Positions 1-8,855 of a DNA stretch of 48,440 nucleotides are shown piece after piece. Below the pieces are notes generated by a model. The model had not been told where the DNA came from and did no database searches. It saw only the letters and a list, made by a program, of their open reading frames with translations. The number at the start of each line of letters is the position of its first letter. Position 1 is the first letter of the stretch. A program made the translations under genes and the position numbers. This DNA comes from Chelatococcus asaccharovorans (GTDB lineage: Bacteria > Pseudomonadota > Alphaproteobacteria > Rhizobiales > Beijerinckiaceae), in assembly GCF_003201475.1 (NCBI RefSeq), contig NZ_QJJK01000023.1, positions 1 to 48,440 on the forward strand, given 5' to 3'.

Positions 1-62
1 ATCGCCGCATTCAGCGCCGTCGGCGCCTTCTTACCTCCCCCCGTCGGTCCCGCTTGTGACAT
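1..62 (-). CDS. 5' end of a gene, possibly a type I secretion ABC transporter (partial)
   Basis: An ATG at 62 on the minus strand opens a frame that stays open to the window edge, about 20 codons. A GGAG lies about nine bases upstream of it (near 72-75), so this is a plausible real start. The visible peptide is short and polar, rich in Gly, Lys and Ala. Such a leader is compatible with the N-terminus of PrtD-type secretion ATPases, and the next genes encode type I secretion-style surface proteins. That context, not the 20 residues, is the reason for the suggestion. The remainder lies outside the window. Confidence 0.45.
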   Translation of the reverse strand, partial: MSQAGPTGGGKKAPTALNAA

Positions 63-174
63 CAATCAACGCTCCAATCCAACAAGGCGTATCATACGGG
101 GTTTCGTAAGCACTGTATATCACGCCAGCCCAACTTATGGGCGAGTTAGCATATTAAGGGCGGCTGATGTGAGG

Positions 175-220
175 CATGGCGTGAGGACAGCGGAGCATTC
201 TCCGCTACCTTCACGCCATG
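175..220. repeat. Intergenic stem-loop
   Basis: The arms CATGGCGTGA (175-184) and TCACGCCATG (211-220) are perfectly complementary. They enclose a second stem, AGCGGA (189-194) with TCCGCT (201-206). The hairpin lies between the stop of the triple-repeat protein gene and the start of the next minus-strand gene. No T-run follows on either strand, so a processing or mRNA-stability role is as likely as termination. Confidence 0.6.
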
Positions 221-274
221 GGACATGCGGCCTGTTGACCCGGGTAAGCGGGTGCGCCCCGCGCATCCTACATC

Positions 275-1924
275 TCAGACAAAGTCTGAATGATCGACAA
301 CGCCGGTATAACCGGTGACCTTGATGATCACGTCATCGGAACCGAAGCTCGTGCCGGCCTGTTGCGCGGCGACGAGATAGACATCCTGACCATAGCCGAA
401 CAGGCCGGCGGTGTGGTGGCTGCCGTCCAGCTCGCCGCCCGCCTTGAACAAAGTATTGACCGCCTGCTCGAGGGACGCGCCGGCAATCGGCTTGACGCGC
501 GAGGTATTGGCGACGAGGTCGATGGTGAAGCTGAGGTCGACGGTATCCTCCCGGCCGGCGATATTCTGGGTGCCGAGGTGAAGCCCCTTCAGAACGACCT
601 TGGCATCGCCGTCCTTGAAGCCTCCACTGTCCACGGTGAAGTTCAGACCGGTATCAGTCTTCGTGCCGGCGGACGGATCGACAGGATGGACAGGCTCGAC
701 CGGCTTGACGGGGACGACGGGTGTGACCGGCTTCACCGGTTCGACTGGCTTCACCGGCACGATCGGTTCCACATAGGCCGTCGCGCTGATATCGATCGCC
801 GTTCCGTTCCATTCGTCCATATGCGCGGAGACGCTGCCGCCCGTAAGGCCTTTGTCGCTGTGAATGACGAGCGTGTCGCCCTCGGCCGAGATCTTGCCGC
901 CCGTCAGGGCCTCGATCGGCGCCTTATTCATGTCGACGAATTTGGCCAGAGACTTTGCCGTATCGATCCCGAACACGCCGTACGACGTATAGCTATGCGT
1001 GCCGATCGTCAGCTGGAACTGCTGGTGCTCCATCCAGGGCCCGACTTCAATGCGATATTCGCTCGCTGTTTTTTTCGGCGCCGGAGCCTCGTAGGCGTTG
1101 CTGGCCGTCGAGCCCCCGCTGTCCTGTGTCACCTTGAGGGCGACATCGGGCGTGAAAGCCGATGGGAGATCGCCGCGTTCCATGGATGCGGAAATCAGGC
1201 CGCCCTTGAGGCTGCTGGAACCCTTGATCACCAGATCCCCATGTTCGATGGCGAGCTGGCCGCCGGTGACGGCGTTGATCGCCGCGCCGTTCGTTGCCAC
1301 GAACTGCTCGAGGGATTCGGCCGGGTTGGCGCCGGCGCCGCCGGTGAAGGCGTGCTCGCCGATATTCACATGCAGCGTGTCACGGGCGTTCCAGCTGTCG
1401 AGGTCGATGGTCGCGTGAACGGTGCCATTGACCGCGGGCGTGGGGACGACGACCGCCTCGCCATTCCGCGTGACGGTGACGAGATTGTCCTGCGGCTGAT
1501 CATCGAAATGCGCCGGCAGGTGCAGGCTCTTGCCGCGGTCGATCGCTGCGGAGACCTGGCCGCCATGGAGGTCCGTCCCGGTCTTGGCCTGGATGACGAG
1601 CTCGAAATTGCCGGAGCCGCTCTGCGCCGGGCGCACGAAAACCGTGCCGCCGGTGAGGCTCTCGATCGCCGCCTTGTTGAAGGCGACGAAATGATCGAGC
1701 GAGGCTTTGCCGTTGCATTGCGGCCCGCCTGGTGCGTCGAGGCGGAACCCCTCGATGACGCTCGATGCCGAGAAGACATGGCCGCCGATAGTGACCTTGA
1801 GCTGCTCATAGAGCTGCCATTGTTTTACTTCGATGGCGTATTCATTGGTAACGGCGGATTTTGCGCCAGAAATTACAGTTGCCCCGCCGCTAACGGGCGC
1901 CGAACTCGCTGATAAATCACTCAT
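275..1924 (-). CDS. Triple-repeat secreted/surface protein, unknown function
   Basis: A 549-residue protein with no classical N-terminal signal peptide. It contains three related units of roughly 100 residues (about 27-150, 168-265 and 287-385). Each has a short beta-rich segment with an (I/N)IG.H.(F/Y) core, then a helix containing (F)V..N.A.I.(A/S)(L/V)TGG, then a strand ending in GG.(V/I)SA. A Pro-Val-Lys/Glu linker (about 386-422) follows, and then a separate C-terminal domain of about 125 residues rich in Asp, Gly and Val. The lack of a signal peptide, the acidic beta-rich composition and the neighbouring genes fit a type I secretion substrate, which is inference. The start is supported by GAGG just upstream of the ATG. 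I do not recognise a named family. The lysine-rich linker is a possible target for the neighbouring methyltransferase. Confidence 0.8.
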   Translation of the reverse strand: MSDLSASSAPVSGGATVISGAKSAVTNEYAIEVKQWQLYEQLKVTIGGHVFSASSVIEGFRLDAPGGPQCNGKASLDHFVAFNKAAIESLTGGTVFVRPAQSGSGNFELVIQAKTGTDLHGGQVSAAIDRGKSLHLPAHFDDQPQDNLVTVTRNGEAVVVPTPAVNGTVHATIDLDSWNARDTLHVNIGEHAFTGGAGANPAESLEQFVATNGAAINAVTGGQLAIEHGDLVIKGSSSLKGGLISASMERGDLPSAFTPDVALKVTQDSGGSTASNAYEAPAPKKTASEYRIEVGPWMEHQQFQLTIGTHSYTSYGVFGIDTAKSLAKFVDMNKAPIEALTGGKISAEGDTLVIHSDKGLTGGSVSAHMDEWNGTAIDISATAYVEPIVPVKPVEPVKPVTPVVPVKPVEPVHPVDPSAGTKTDTGLNFTVDSGGFKDGDAKVVLKGLHLGTQNIAGREDTVDLSFTIDLVANTSRVKPIAGASLEQAVNTLFKAGGELDGSHHTAGLFGYGQDVYLVAAQQAGTSFGSDDVIIKVTGYTGVVDHSDFV

Positions 1925-2147
1925 GAAAACCTCAAGGATAAAATATAGAAATTGCAGACAGCAATAAATTTCTTTTAGTCGAATGTGTTAGCGGCGTCAT
2001 AGCATTTTCGCGCAAAAATACTGGCAATACGAGAATGTTAGATGTCTATGATATACTAATGCACGGCAGTAATATGCGGATGCGTAGCGGCTGCCGTTGC
2101 CGTCCGGCCGTCATTGTCCCCGATGGCACCGCATGCAGCCGGAGCGG

Positions 2148-3671
2148 TCAGATGATGCGCAGACGTGCCAGCGTCGGCATCAGCGTGTTGTGGAAGGCCG
2201 ACAGGCGCGCCTCGATCTCGGCGCGATTGGAGGCCTCGTCCTGAAGGGGCTCCCCGTCCTTCAGGAGCCGCTGGCCTTGCGCCGCAAAGGCCGACCAGAT
2301 GAAGTCGACGACAGCCTCGGCCTTCTCGCGGCGGGCCAGAAGCGCGAGCTGGCTGATGCGGTCGACGGCGATCGCGCCGCCTGTGACGGGCGAAGCGAGA
2401 AACGACAGTTGGCCGTTGTGTCGGGCGGCATTGAGGACCGCATCGTTGAAATGGGCCGTGCCGACAGCACGCGCCTCTTCGCCCTCCTGGGGAAGCGCCG
2501 GGTTCACCGCTCCCTGGCCAATGAGGACGAGCAAGGCCTGATTGAGACGTGGCCAGCCGATGGTGGCGAGCGCGCGCGCGCTCATGAGCTCCCTAACCGT
2601 CTTAGGCCGCTCGGCGAGGGCCTCAATCAGCGGATCATAGATGGCCTCCTGCAAGCCAACCGTGCCGAGCGGTGTGGTGATGGAGCGCGACACCGACTGC
2701 GGGGCGGTGGCCAGCACGAAGCGCTGGGCGGCCCAGGCCTCGAAGAGCTGCGCCGGATCGAGGGCGAGGCGCCCGCGCACGAACAGATCGCGCCGGAACG
2801 GGCGATTCAGAATCATGTCGGCGACGAGGTCACGGAAGGCCGCATCCTTGATCTCCGCGAGCAGCGTTCGCTGCTCCGCGGTGAAGTTGATGGCGTCGAC
2901 CTGGTCGGAAAGCTGGACCTGGCCCACATAGCTCAGCTTGGCGCCCTCGAAGTCGCGGCGCACATCCGTACAGTAGAAGGGCGCCCATTCGGCATTGAGA
3001 TATTCGTGCGCGATATAGGCCTTCTGCTGCTTGGCCAGCCCCTCGAGCCGGCCGCCGACCGTGGGGGCCTGCGAAAAATAACGCGCCTCGACCGCCTGCA
3101 ACCGCTTCGCCAGATCAAGGCTCGCGTCGATGCGTTCGAACAATGGGCCGCCCTTGAGGGCTGCCGTTTCGGTGAACAGGCGGCGCAGCGGCGCAGCCGC
3201 GGCCCAGCCGGGCAGGGCGTTGTATGAGACATAGAGCAGGCCGCCGGTCTTCAGGCGCCTGCGGGCAATGTCACGAATGAGCGCGCGGTTCTCGGACGAG
3301 ACCCAGCTATAGATACCGTGCAGCGCGATGATGTCGAAATCGCCGAGGCCGGGATCAGCCGCGAGATCGGCGAAACTCGCCTCGCGCAGGTCGATACGCT
3401 CGTTACGCGCAAGGCGGGCGAGATCCCGTGCGCCCACGATATGCGCGGGATTGAAGTCGATCGCGGTGACCGCGACATCGGGATTGGCCGCGGCTATGAT
3501 ATTGGCCGACAACCCCTGGCCGCAGCCGAGCTCGAGGTAGCGCAGTCGCCCGGTCGGCGGTTTCACGCCGGCGTTGAGCGCCGCAAGCTGGAGACTGAGC
3601 GGCACGAGCTCCCGATAGAAGCCGTGCGTGTAGCCAACTTCCGTGACGTACCCGTCGCTCCATTCCGTCAT
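2148..3671 (-). CDS. SAM-dependent methyltransferase with methyltransferase regulatory domain (protein-lysine methyltransferase-like)
   Basis: 507 residues from the ATG at 3671, which has GGGGAG nine to ten bases upstream; the longer frame back to 3728 has no such site. The N-terminal class I methyltransferase domain (about 1-190) carries the SAM motif ELGCGQG at 47-53 and an acidic residue at the end of strand 2 (AIDFN). Around 215-260 is the HEYLN...W.P.Y..DV pattern of the methyltransferase regulatory domain (Pfam MethyTransf_Reg). A further alpha/beta region continues to the C-terminus. In Rickettsia, enzymes with this arrangement (PKMT1 and PKMT2) methylate lysines of the surface protein OmpB. 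Lying between two surface-protein genes and sapC, this enzyme may modify a secreted protein; that is inference, and the substrate is unknown. Confidence 0.85.
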   Translation of the reverse strand: MTEWSDGYVTEVGYTHGFYRELVPLSLQLAALNAGVKPPTGRLRYLELGCGQGLSANIIAAANPDVAVTAIDFNPAHIVGARDLARLARNERIDLREASFADLAADPGLGDFDIIALHGIYSWVSSENRALIRDIARRRLKTGGLLYVSYNALPGWAAAAPLRRLFTETAALKGGPLFERIDASLDLAKRLQAVEARYFSQAPTVGGRLEGLAKQQKAYIAHEYLNAEWAPFYCTDVRRDFEGAKLSYVGQVQLSDQVDAINFTAEQRTLLAEIKDAAFRDLVADMILNRPFRRDLFVRGRLALDPAQLFEAWAAQRFVLATAPQSVSRSITTPLGTVGLQEAIYDPLIEALAERPKTVRELMSARALATIGWPRLNQALLVLIGQGAVNPALPQEGEEARAVGTAHFNDAVLNAARHNGQLSFLASPVTGGAIAVDRISQLALLARREKAEAVVDFIWSAFAAQGQRLLKDGEPLQDEASNRAEIEARLSAFHNTLMPTLARLRII

Positions 3672-4001
3672 GCGCCGCTCCCCTAGGGACCTTGATTTGG
3701 AGGGGATTGTGATCAGCGACGCTGGCAATGCAAGCGATCCGACCAGGAGAAAGCCTGTTCATCCAGGCCAAGTCCGCCTGTCGCGAACGTCCTTCGCTCA
3801 CAAATAAACGCAAAAACTCATAGGCTTGGGTGGCCTCGCGCGCCCCTCTGCAGGACGGGCTTGTTCGCGCGCAAAAATGCTGGACTGCGAGGAGGGGGGG
3901 GTAAAGTCACCCCGGTACCGTGAACGAATCGTCACTTATGGAGAGAGGCGCCGGGACAGAGCCGGCCGCCTCGTCCTGTCCTCCAGGAGAAGGGCCGTGC
4001 C
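3672..4001. other. Intergenic region between sapC-like gene and methyltransferase gene
   Basis: About 330 bases between two minus-strand genes. It should carry the promoter or leader of the methyltransferase gene and the end of the sapC-like transcript. An imperfect GGACAG/CTGTCC inverted repeat lies near 3954-3981, just past the sapC-like stop, but without a T-run. A run of G (3892-3900) is the only other visible peculiarity. No credible gene was found on either strand. Confidence 0.5.
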
Positions 4002-4790
4002 TCAACTCAGGTGCGAAAGGTCGAGGACATCACTCTCGAACTGGAAGGGTGCGTTGTTGCCGCCGGCCTTGGCGGCCAGATCCGGATATTTGCCGCCGAT
4101 GGGACCCTGGCGGAAATTCGCCCATGACAGGAGATGTGCATAAAGCAGGGTAAGGGCGCCCGATCGGCGCAAAGCGTTGAAATCGGCGTCGGTCAGCTCA
4201 TTGAACTTCTTCTCGTCAACGACGCGCAGTCCCTTGATCTGATGGCGCTGACCATCGGACTTGCGGATGACGATACTGCGCTCGGCGAGGACGCCGCTCG
4301 CGGCGAGGGCGACGACCGCGGCGCGGGTCTTGGGAATTTTCTTCTGGAGGTTCTCCAGGAATTGCATGCGCCGCTGCATATGGGGCGTCAGTTCACCCTC
4401 CGGCGTGAAGACTGGATGGCCGCTCGGATTCTTGAGATGCGGCGCATCCGGGTCGAAAAAGACGAGCATGCGCTTTTGTTCGCCTTCCGGCTGCTCGACG
4501 CTTCCAAACAGGAAGGGATAGCGGCGGATGGAAGACGGAATATAGGTCGCCAGCCAGCGGCCGTCGTCGGCCACATAGGCGTTCTTGCCGGGCTCGAGCC
4601 CGAGCAGGGCGGACGGCAGGTCACTCTGGTTGTCGGGAAAGATGATGGGATATTCGCGCGCAATGTCGCCCAACTCGTCGAGGACGAGCGGTGCCAGCGT
4701 TTCAGCTTTGGCGTAGCTGTAGTCATTGCTTTCAAAGACCCGCAGATCGCGGTGCTGCGCGAATGTCAGGGGAATCTGCGTCTTGAACAT
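4002..4790 (-). CDS. sapC: SapC family protein
   Basis: 262 residues from the ATG at 4790, which has GGGAGAG upstream; the frame extends further 5' but without a ribosome binding site. The whole length matches the SapC family, whose usual size is about 250 residues: the N-terminal region resembles FAQHRDLR followed by an aromatic segment, with the central IFPD, LLGLEPG.NAYV and W.A.YIP..IRRYPF motifs. SapC was named from the Campylobacter fetus S-layer locus; the biochemical role of the family is not established. Here the gene directly follows a DUF4214 surface-protein gene (74 bases apart) and precedes the methyltransferase gene, which fits a role in making or modifying that surface protein. 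Confidence 0.88.
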   Translation of the reverse strand: MFKTQIPLTFAQHRDLRVFESNDYSYAKAETLAPLVLDELGDIAREYPIIFPDNQSDLPSALLGLEPGKNAYVADDGRWLATYIPSSIRRYPFLFGSVEQPEGEQKRMLVFFDPDAPHLKNPSGHPVFTPEGELTPHMQRRMQFLENLQKKIPKTRAAVVALAASGVLAERSIVIRKSDGQRHQIKGLRVVDEKKFNELTDADFNALRRSGALTLLYAHLLSWANFRQGPIGGKYPDLAAKAGGNNAPFQFESDVLDLSHLS

Positions 4791-4864
4791 GGCTCTCTCC
4801 CAAAGCAGAACGGGGGGCGTGATCGCCCCCCGTCCCCGTCTCACGCTGTATAAGCCGGTAAGGC

Positions 4865-7800
4865 TCAGGCGTAAATGATGTTGAACTGCGACACGTCGTT
4901 CGCATCGGCACCGAGACCGACGAGGGTGATCTCGCCAGCGAAAGCACCGGTGATCGAGGTGATCTCCAGATTGCCGCCGTTGTCGACGAACGACAGTTCG
5001 CCCGCGCTGGTGACACCGAAGGCAGACAGGTCGATACGGTCGGAGTCGACCGTGTTGCCGCCTTCGAAGTCGTTGATGGTGATGAGGTCGATGCCAGCGC
5101 CGTCGAACGTGAAGATTTCGCGGGTTGCACCAGCGGCCTCTGCGTCGAAGGTGATGGTGTCGGTCGCACCGAGGACGTAAGTGACCGCGGTCGCGCCGTA
5201 GAGAGCGTCCGAGGCATCGACGGTAAGGGTCGTCAGACCCGTGAGGTTCGTGCCCACCTGCGACACATCGAGCGTCGTGAAGCTGGCGAGATTGTCGGAC
5301 AGGTCCACGGTGGCGCTATTGCCAGCGGAAACCGTCAGAGTCTCCAGGCTCCAGTTGCCGATGGTGTCACCGGAGACATCGACCACGGCGCTATTACCCG
5401 CCGAGATCGTCGCGGAAACGGCTTCGGTGTTGAACAGGTCAACATTGGCATTGTTGCCAGCCGACACGTCGAGAACGAAGTCGCCGTAGACGTCCTCAAG
5501 ATTGGCATCTGCATCAGCGCCTGCGACGAGCGTCACCGTCTCGAGCGCATCGAAGCCAGAGCCCGGCTCCATGGACACCGGCGTAACGCCAGGCGTCACG
5601 ATGGACACGACCGGGTCCACGAGGCTGCCCGAGGTCGCACCCGTACCGGGTGCGAACACCGTGAGGCCTGTCTGCGGCCCGAAGTCAGCCCATTCGACCG
5701 TCACGACGTTGCCGGAAGACGAAGCATTCAGTTCCGCAAGAGCATCAAGGTCGGCGGCGATATCCGAAGCTGCTTCGACGTCATGCAGAACGTTACCGTT
5801 CTGGTTGAATGGCCAGCCGAGCGTCGACGAGTAGTCCGTCAGTACCACGCCCGCATCCAAGCTGCCGCTCGCGAAGGTGACTTCGCCCGCAGCCGTCGAC
5901 GGATTGAACAGCGGGAAGTTTCCGCCAGCACCGGTCACGCTCATCGTGAACTGCTCGACCTGGTGCACGCCGAGGACCTCGACCACGCCCGCGCGCCCGG
6001 TCAGGTTGAGCTCGGCATTGCCGCTTGCGCGGACATCGATGGTCTTCAGCGAGTCGATGTCGTCGGTAGCGCCGGAAGCGTCGATTTCGACCGAGGCATC
6101 CGAGTTAACGCCAGCCGTCGCATCGACATTGATGGTCTCGAGCGCAGCGACATTACGAGTGCTGTCCAACGGATCGACTGCGGCGTCGATGTCGAGCCAG
6201 ATGTCGCTGTTGTCTTCCGTCGTCGCCAGGTTCAGGCTCTTGAGCTCAGAACCCGTGACCTGATCGAGATCGATCCGATCGCCCGCAACCACCGTGAGAT
6301 CGGCCACCGAGCCGGCGTGGAGCTCAAGGTCGTTGATTTCGAACTCGACGTCCACGGTCAGGGCGTCCGCCGTGCCGGCGAGCATCAGCTCGTTGCCGTT
6401 ACCGTCGATGTCGACGAAGTCGAGCGTCGTGACCTGCTCGCCGATGCCGCTGAGATCGAGGGTCGCGTCGCCGCCCAGGCTGACGTTGTCGACGAACTCG
6501 AGAACGCCGTCGAAGCCTTCCAGCGTCGTGCCGGTGAAGTCGAGGGCATCGATGTCGCCGTCGTCATAGACCTTGGCAAGGGCGAACTGGTTGTCGCCGG
6601 CACCGAGGTCAATGAGGATGTCAGCGCCGTCGAAGTTGGCGCCGTTCACGACAACGCGGTCGTTACCAGAGCCGGTCTCGATGCTCTCGATGGTGGTCGA
6701 GCCACGCACGTCGATGTCGAGGTCGCCCGTCATCTCGCTCGCGTCGAGCGTCTTCAGGCTGTCCCACTGCTGCTGGAACCAGTTGCCGCGCACGTTGAGA
6801 TCGCCGTCACCGTCGATGGTGAGGTGCTCGACAGTGCCGTGCAGGCCGTAGTTGACCTGCAGGTAGTTGTCGCCGGTGACCGTCAGCGCGAGGTCGGTGA
6901 TGACATCAGCGCCATTGGCGTGAACGTTCAGCTCGGTGCGGTTGTCCGCATCCTTGCCGACGCTGTTGATCTCAACAACCTGCGAGGCGTGGTCGCTGCC
7001 GAGGGCATCAGCGGCATAGGACGCATAGAACGTCGTGTTCTCGGAGACGTTGTCCATGGCGAGAACGACGGAGTTCTGGATCTCGTAGACGTCCAGGTCG
7101 CGCGTCGAATTGACGTTGCGGATTTCCTCAACGCCCTCGACACGGGTCATGTCGAGTTCGGCATCATTGTCGCGCGAGGTGAGCTGGAACTCTTCGATAT
7201 TCTTGATCGACGGATCGTCAGAACCACCGATGCCAGTGAAGCCGTTGAGCTCGGCCTTGAGGATGTCGTGGCCGTCGCCGCCATCCAGCACGTCAACGCC
7301 CTGGAGCGTCTGCGTGGCGAACAGGCCGTCGAGACCCGTCGCGAGCGGCGCGGAGAAGATCTCGCTGCTGCCGGTGCCGACGATGTGGTCGGCATTGACG
7401 GTCAGGTCGTAGGTCGTCGTCAGAACGTCGAACAGCGAACCGGTGTAGATGCCTTCGCCGTCAGCCGCGGCGAGCAGGAAGCCCTCTACATAAGCTTCCG
7501 TCGACGTGACGAATTCCGGCGACTGGGAGAAGCCGACGATGACTTCGGCGATCGAGCCGCCGTTGTTCAGGACTTCCGTCCAGAAGGCGATGCCGGCCTG
7601 GTCGCCCGGACGGCCGAGCACGTTCGAGTAGATGCGGCCGACGATCTGGGAGTTGGTCAGGCCGCCGTACTGCGATTCGAACTCGCCGGAATCGCCGAAG
7701 GCGCTGGACAGCTCGAGCAGGGACATGCCTTGGCCGCCGTCAAACGCGGCAACCCAGAAGTCGAGGCCGTCGGAATCCGGCACGCGGCCGAACACAGCCT

Positions 7801-7969
7801 GATACAGGCGAACCACCGGATCGACGGTCACGACTGCCGCAGAGAGGAGAGCGTTGTCCAGCTCCACAACCGTGTCGAAGTCGGTGTAGTTCGCAAGCTG
7901 CGCTTCCGAAGGGGTGGACCGGAGGATCCCCTCGTAGCGCGGAATGACGATATCAGCAGGAAGTGTCAT
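4865..7969 (-). CDS. Large DUF4214 surface protein (S-layer-like, probable type I secretion substrate)
   Basis: 1034 residues from the ATG at 7969, preceded by AGAGG. Residues about 50-185 form a DUF4214 domain, with repeated LY..VFGR.PD..GL.FW and SPEF-type motifs, as found near the ends of many RTX and S-layer-like proteins. The rest is a long beta-rich region dominated by Asp, Gly, Thr, Val and Leu. It has only about seven lysines and no cysteine, with a single GGDGHD nonapeptide-like motif rather than RTX arrays. The C-terminus (last about 90 residues, ending in a short hydrophobic tail) resembles type I secretion signals. There is no N-terminal signal peptide. The composition and neighbours suggest an abundant cell-surface layer protein or adhesin; the S-layer assignment is inference. 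Confidence 0.82.
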   Translation of the reverse strand: MTLPADIVIPRYEGILRSTPSEAQLANYTDFDTVVELDNALLSAAVVTVDPVVRLYQAVFGRVPDSDGLDFWVAAFDGGQGMSLLELSSAFGDSGEFESQYGGLTNSQIVGRIYSNVLGRPGDQAGIAFWTEVLNNGGSIAEVIVGFSQSPEFVTSTEAYVEGFLLAAADGEGIYTGSLFDVLTTTYDLTVNADHIVGTGSSEIFSAPLATGLDGLFATQTLQGVDVLDGGDGHDILKAELNGFTGIGGSDDPSIKNIEEFQLTSRDNDAELDMTRVEGVEEIRNVNSTRDLDVYEIQNSVVLAMDNVSENTTFYASYAADALGSDHASQVVEINSVGKDADNRTELNVHANGADVITDLALTVTGDNYLQVNYGLHGTVEHLTIDGDGDLNVRGNWFQQQWDSLKTLDASEMTGDLDIDVRGSTTIESIETGSGNDRVVVNGANFDGADILIDLGAGDNQFALAKVYDDGDIDALDFTGTTLEGFDGVLEFVDNVSLGGDATLDLSGIGEQVTTLDFVDIDGNGNELMLAGTADALTVDVEFEINDLELHAGSVADLTVVAGDRIDLDQVTGSELKSLNLATTEDNSDIWLDIDAAVDPLDSTRNVAALETINVDATAGVNSDASVEIDASGATDDIDSLKTIDVRASGNAELNLTGRAGVVEVLGVHQVEQFTMSVTGAGGNFPLFNPSTAAGEVTFASGSLDAGVVLTDYSSTLGWPFNQNGNVLHDVEAASDIAADLDALAELNASSSGNVVTVEWADFGPQTGLTVFAPGTGATSGSLVDPVVSIVTPGVTPVSMEPGSGFDALETVTLVAGADADANLEDVYGDFVLDVSAGNNANVDLFNTEAVSATISAGNSAVVDVSGDTIGNWSLETLTVSAGNSATVDLSDNLASFTTLDVSQVGTNLTGLTTLTVDASDALYGATAVTYVLGATDTITFDAEAAGATREIFTFDGAGIDLITINDFEGGNTVDSDRIDLSAFGVTSAGELSFVDNGGNLEITSITGAFAGEITLVGLGADANDVSQFNIIYA

Positions 7970-8461
7970 GGTAACCTCTTGAGAACAGGGCGCTAACCCA
8001 ACCGCGACCGGAATCGCCAGCGCAGCCTGCAACAGGCTATACAGTGATTACCATACTGCTGTAAATGTCTTTTATATGCAGAGCTTAAGCGCGTTCCTGG
8101 CCTCGAAGTCGGGCGGGGAAGCCGGAAAATCGCGATAAATCAGCGTGATACCCCGAGGTATCGATCTCCCTTCGGCGGAGCGAGGCGGTCTGGGATTGAT
8201 GAACAAGAGGTTATGCGCCTGGTCTGTGTCTTATGGGCAACGCCTGCCGGCGTGTTGCTCTTGGTCTGCCTTGGGTCCATTGGGTCAGTTATGTTGTCTT
8301 TTCTGGCGAGTGTGCGCGTTCTCAACGTCTGCTCGGTTGATTCAGGCCGATGTTGCGTCGATGAAGCGCGCGCGGCTGGGTCAATCTTCTTGATCTTGAT
8401 GTGGCAAACACTTATTCTCGACAACCGTGATCACTTGCTGGGCTGATGTTTGAGAATCCTG
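7970..8461. other. Divergent intergenic region between the surface-protein gene and the XRE gene
   Basis: About 490 bases. The part next to the surface-protein gene (8035-8085) is AT-rich and probably holds its promoter. Before the XRE gene, TTGATC (near 8391) and TATTCT (near 8412) are loosely promoter-like. A small hydrophobic frame (8213-8446, plus strand) starts close to AAGAGG, but it has no recognisable similarity and I do not annotate it as a gene. Confidence 0.4.
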
Positions 8462-8761
8462 ATGTATGGAAATCCACAAAGGCGTAGCGCCAATGATGTG
8501 CAGGAGCTCCGACGTGCAGCCGGCCGTTGGCTGAAGCAGCGGCGCGAGGCGTGCAACCTCTCCCAGCGTGATCTCTCTACGCTCGTCGGCACCGATTACT
8601 ATACCTTCATTTCCCAGCTTGAGACCGGCCGCGGGCGTATCCCGCCGGATCGGTACCGCGCCTGGGCCGAGGCTCTGCAGATGGACCCGAAGGAGTTCGT
8701 CCGGCAGATCCTGAGGTTCTACGATCCCGCGACCTACGAGATCCTCTTCGAAGACGCCTGA
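8462..8761 (+). CDS. Small XRE-type helix-turn-helix regulator
   Basis: 99 residues from the ATG at 8462; a TTG at 8450 is an in-frame alternative, and neither has a strong ribosome binding site. Residues about 15-70 form a Cro/C1-type helix-turn-helix: WLKQRREACNLSQRDLS, then the turn and recognition helix, with SQLETGRG.IP closing the domain. The rest is a short helical tail. This is a DNA-binding protein with no partner or sensing domain. It is followed 94 bases later, on the same strand, by the 515-residue unknown gene, so the two probably share a transcript. Its position divergent from the surface-protein gene makes that gene a candidate target. Confidence 0.8.
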   Translation: MYGNPQRRSANDVQELRRAAGRWLKQRREACNLSQRDLSTLVGTDYYTFISQLETGRGRIPPDRYRAWAEALQMDPKEFVRQILRFYDPATYEILFEDA

Positions 8762-8855
8762 TCGGCTTCAGGGCGTCGGCGCCCTGGTGCAGTCCAATCC
8801 GTTGGCCGGGGCCCGTTGGGGCCCACACGCGGCGCGCACTTACCTCGGGACCCGT

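Noticed and set aside
290-1912. 540-residue plus-strand frame opposite the triple-repeat gene
   Set aside because: The minus strand has internally repeated protein domains, a ribosome binding site and a sensible start; the plus frame is Arg/Asp/Gly-rich antisense.
5783-7996. 737-residue plus-strand frame
   Set aside because: Antisense to the DUF4214 surface-protein gene, with no recognisable domain.
8213-8446. 77-residue hydrophobic plus-strand frame
   Set aside because: It has a ribosome-binding-like sequence only three bases from the ATG, and no family similarity; kept only as a remark on the intergenic region.
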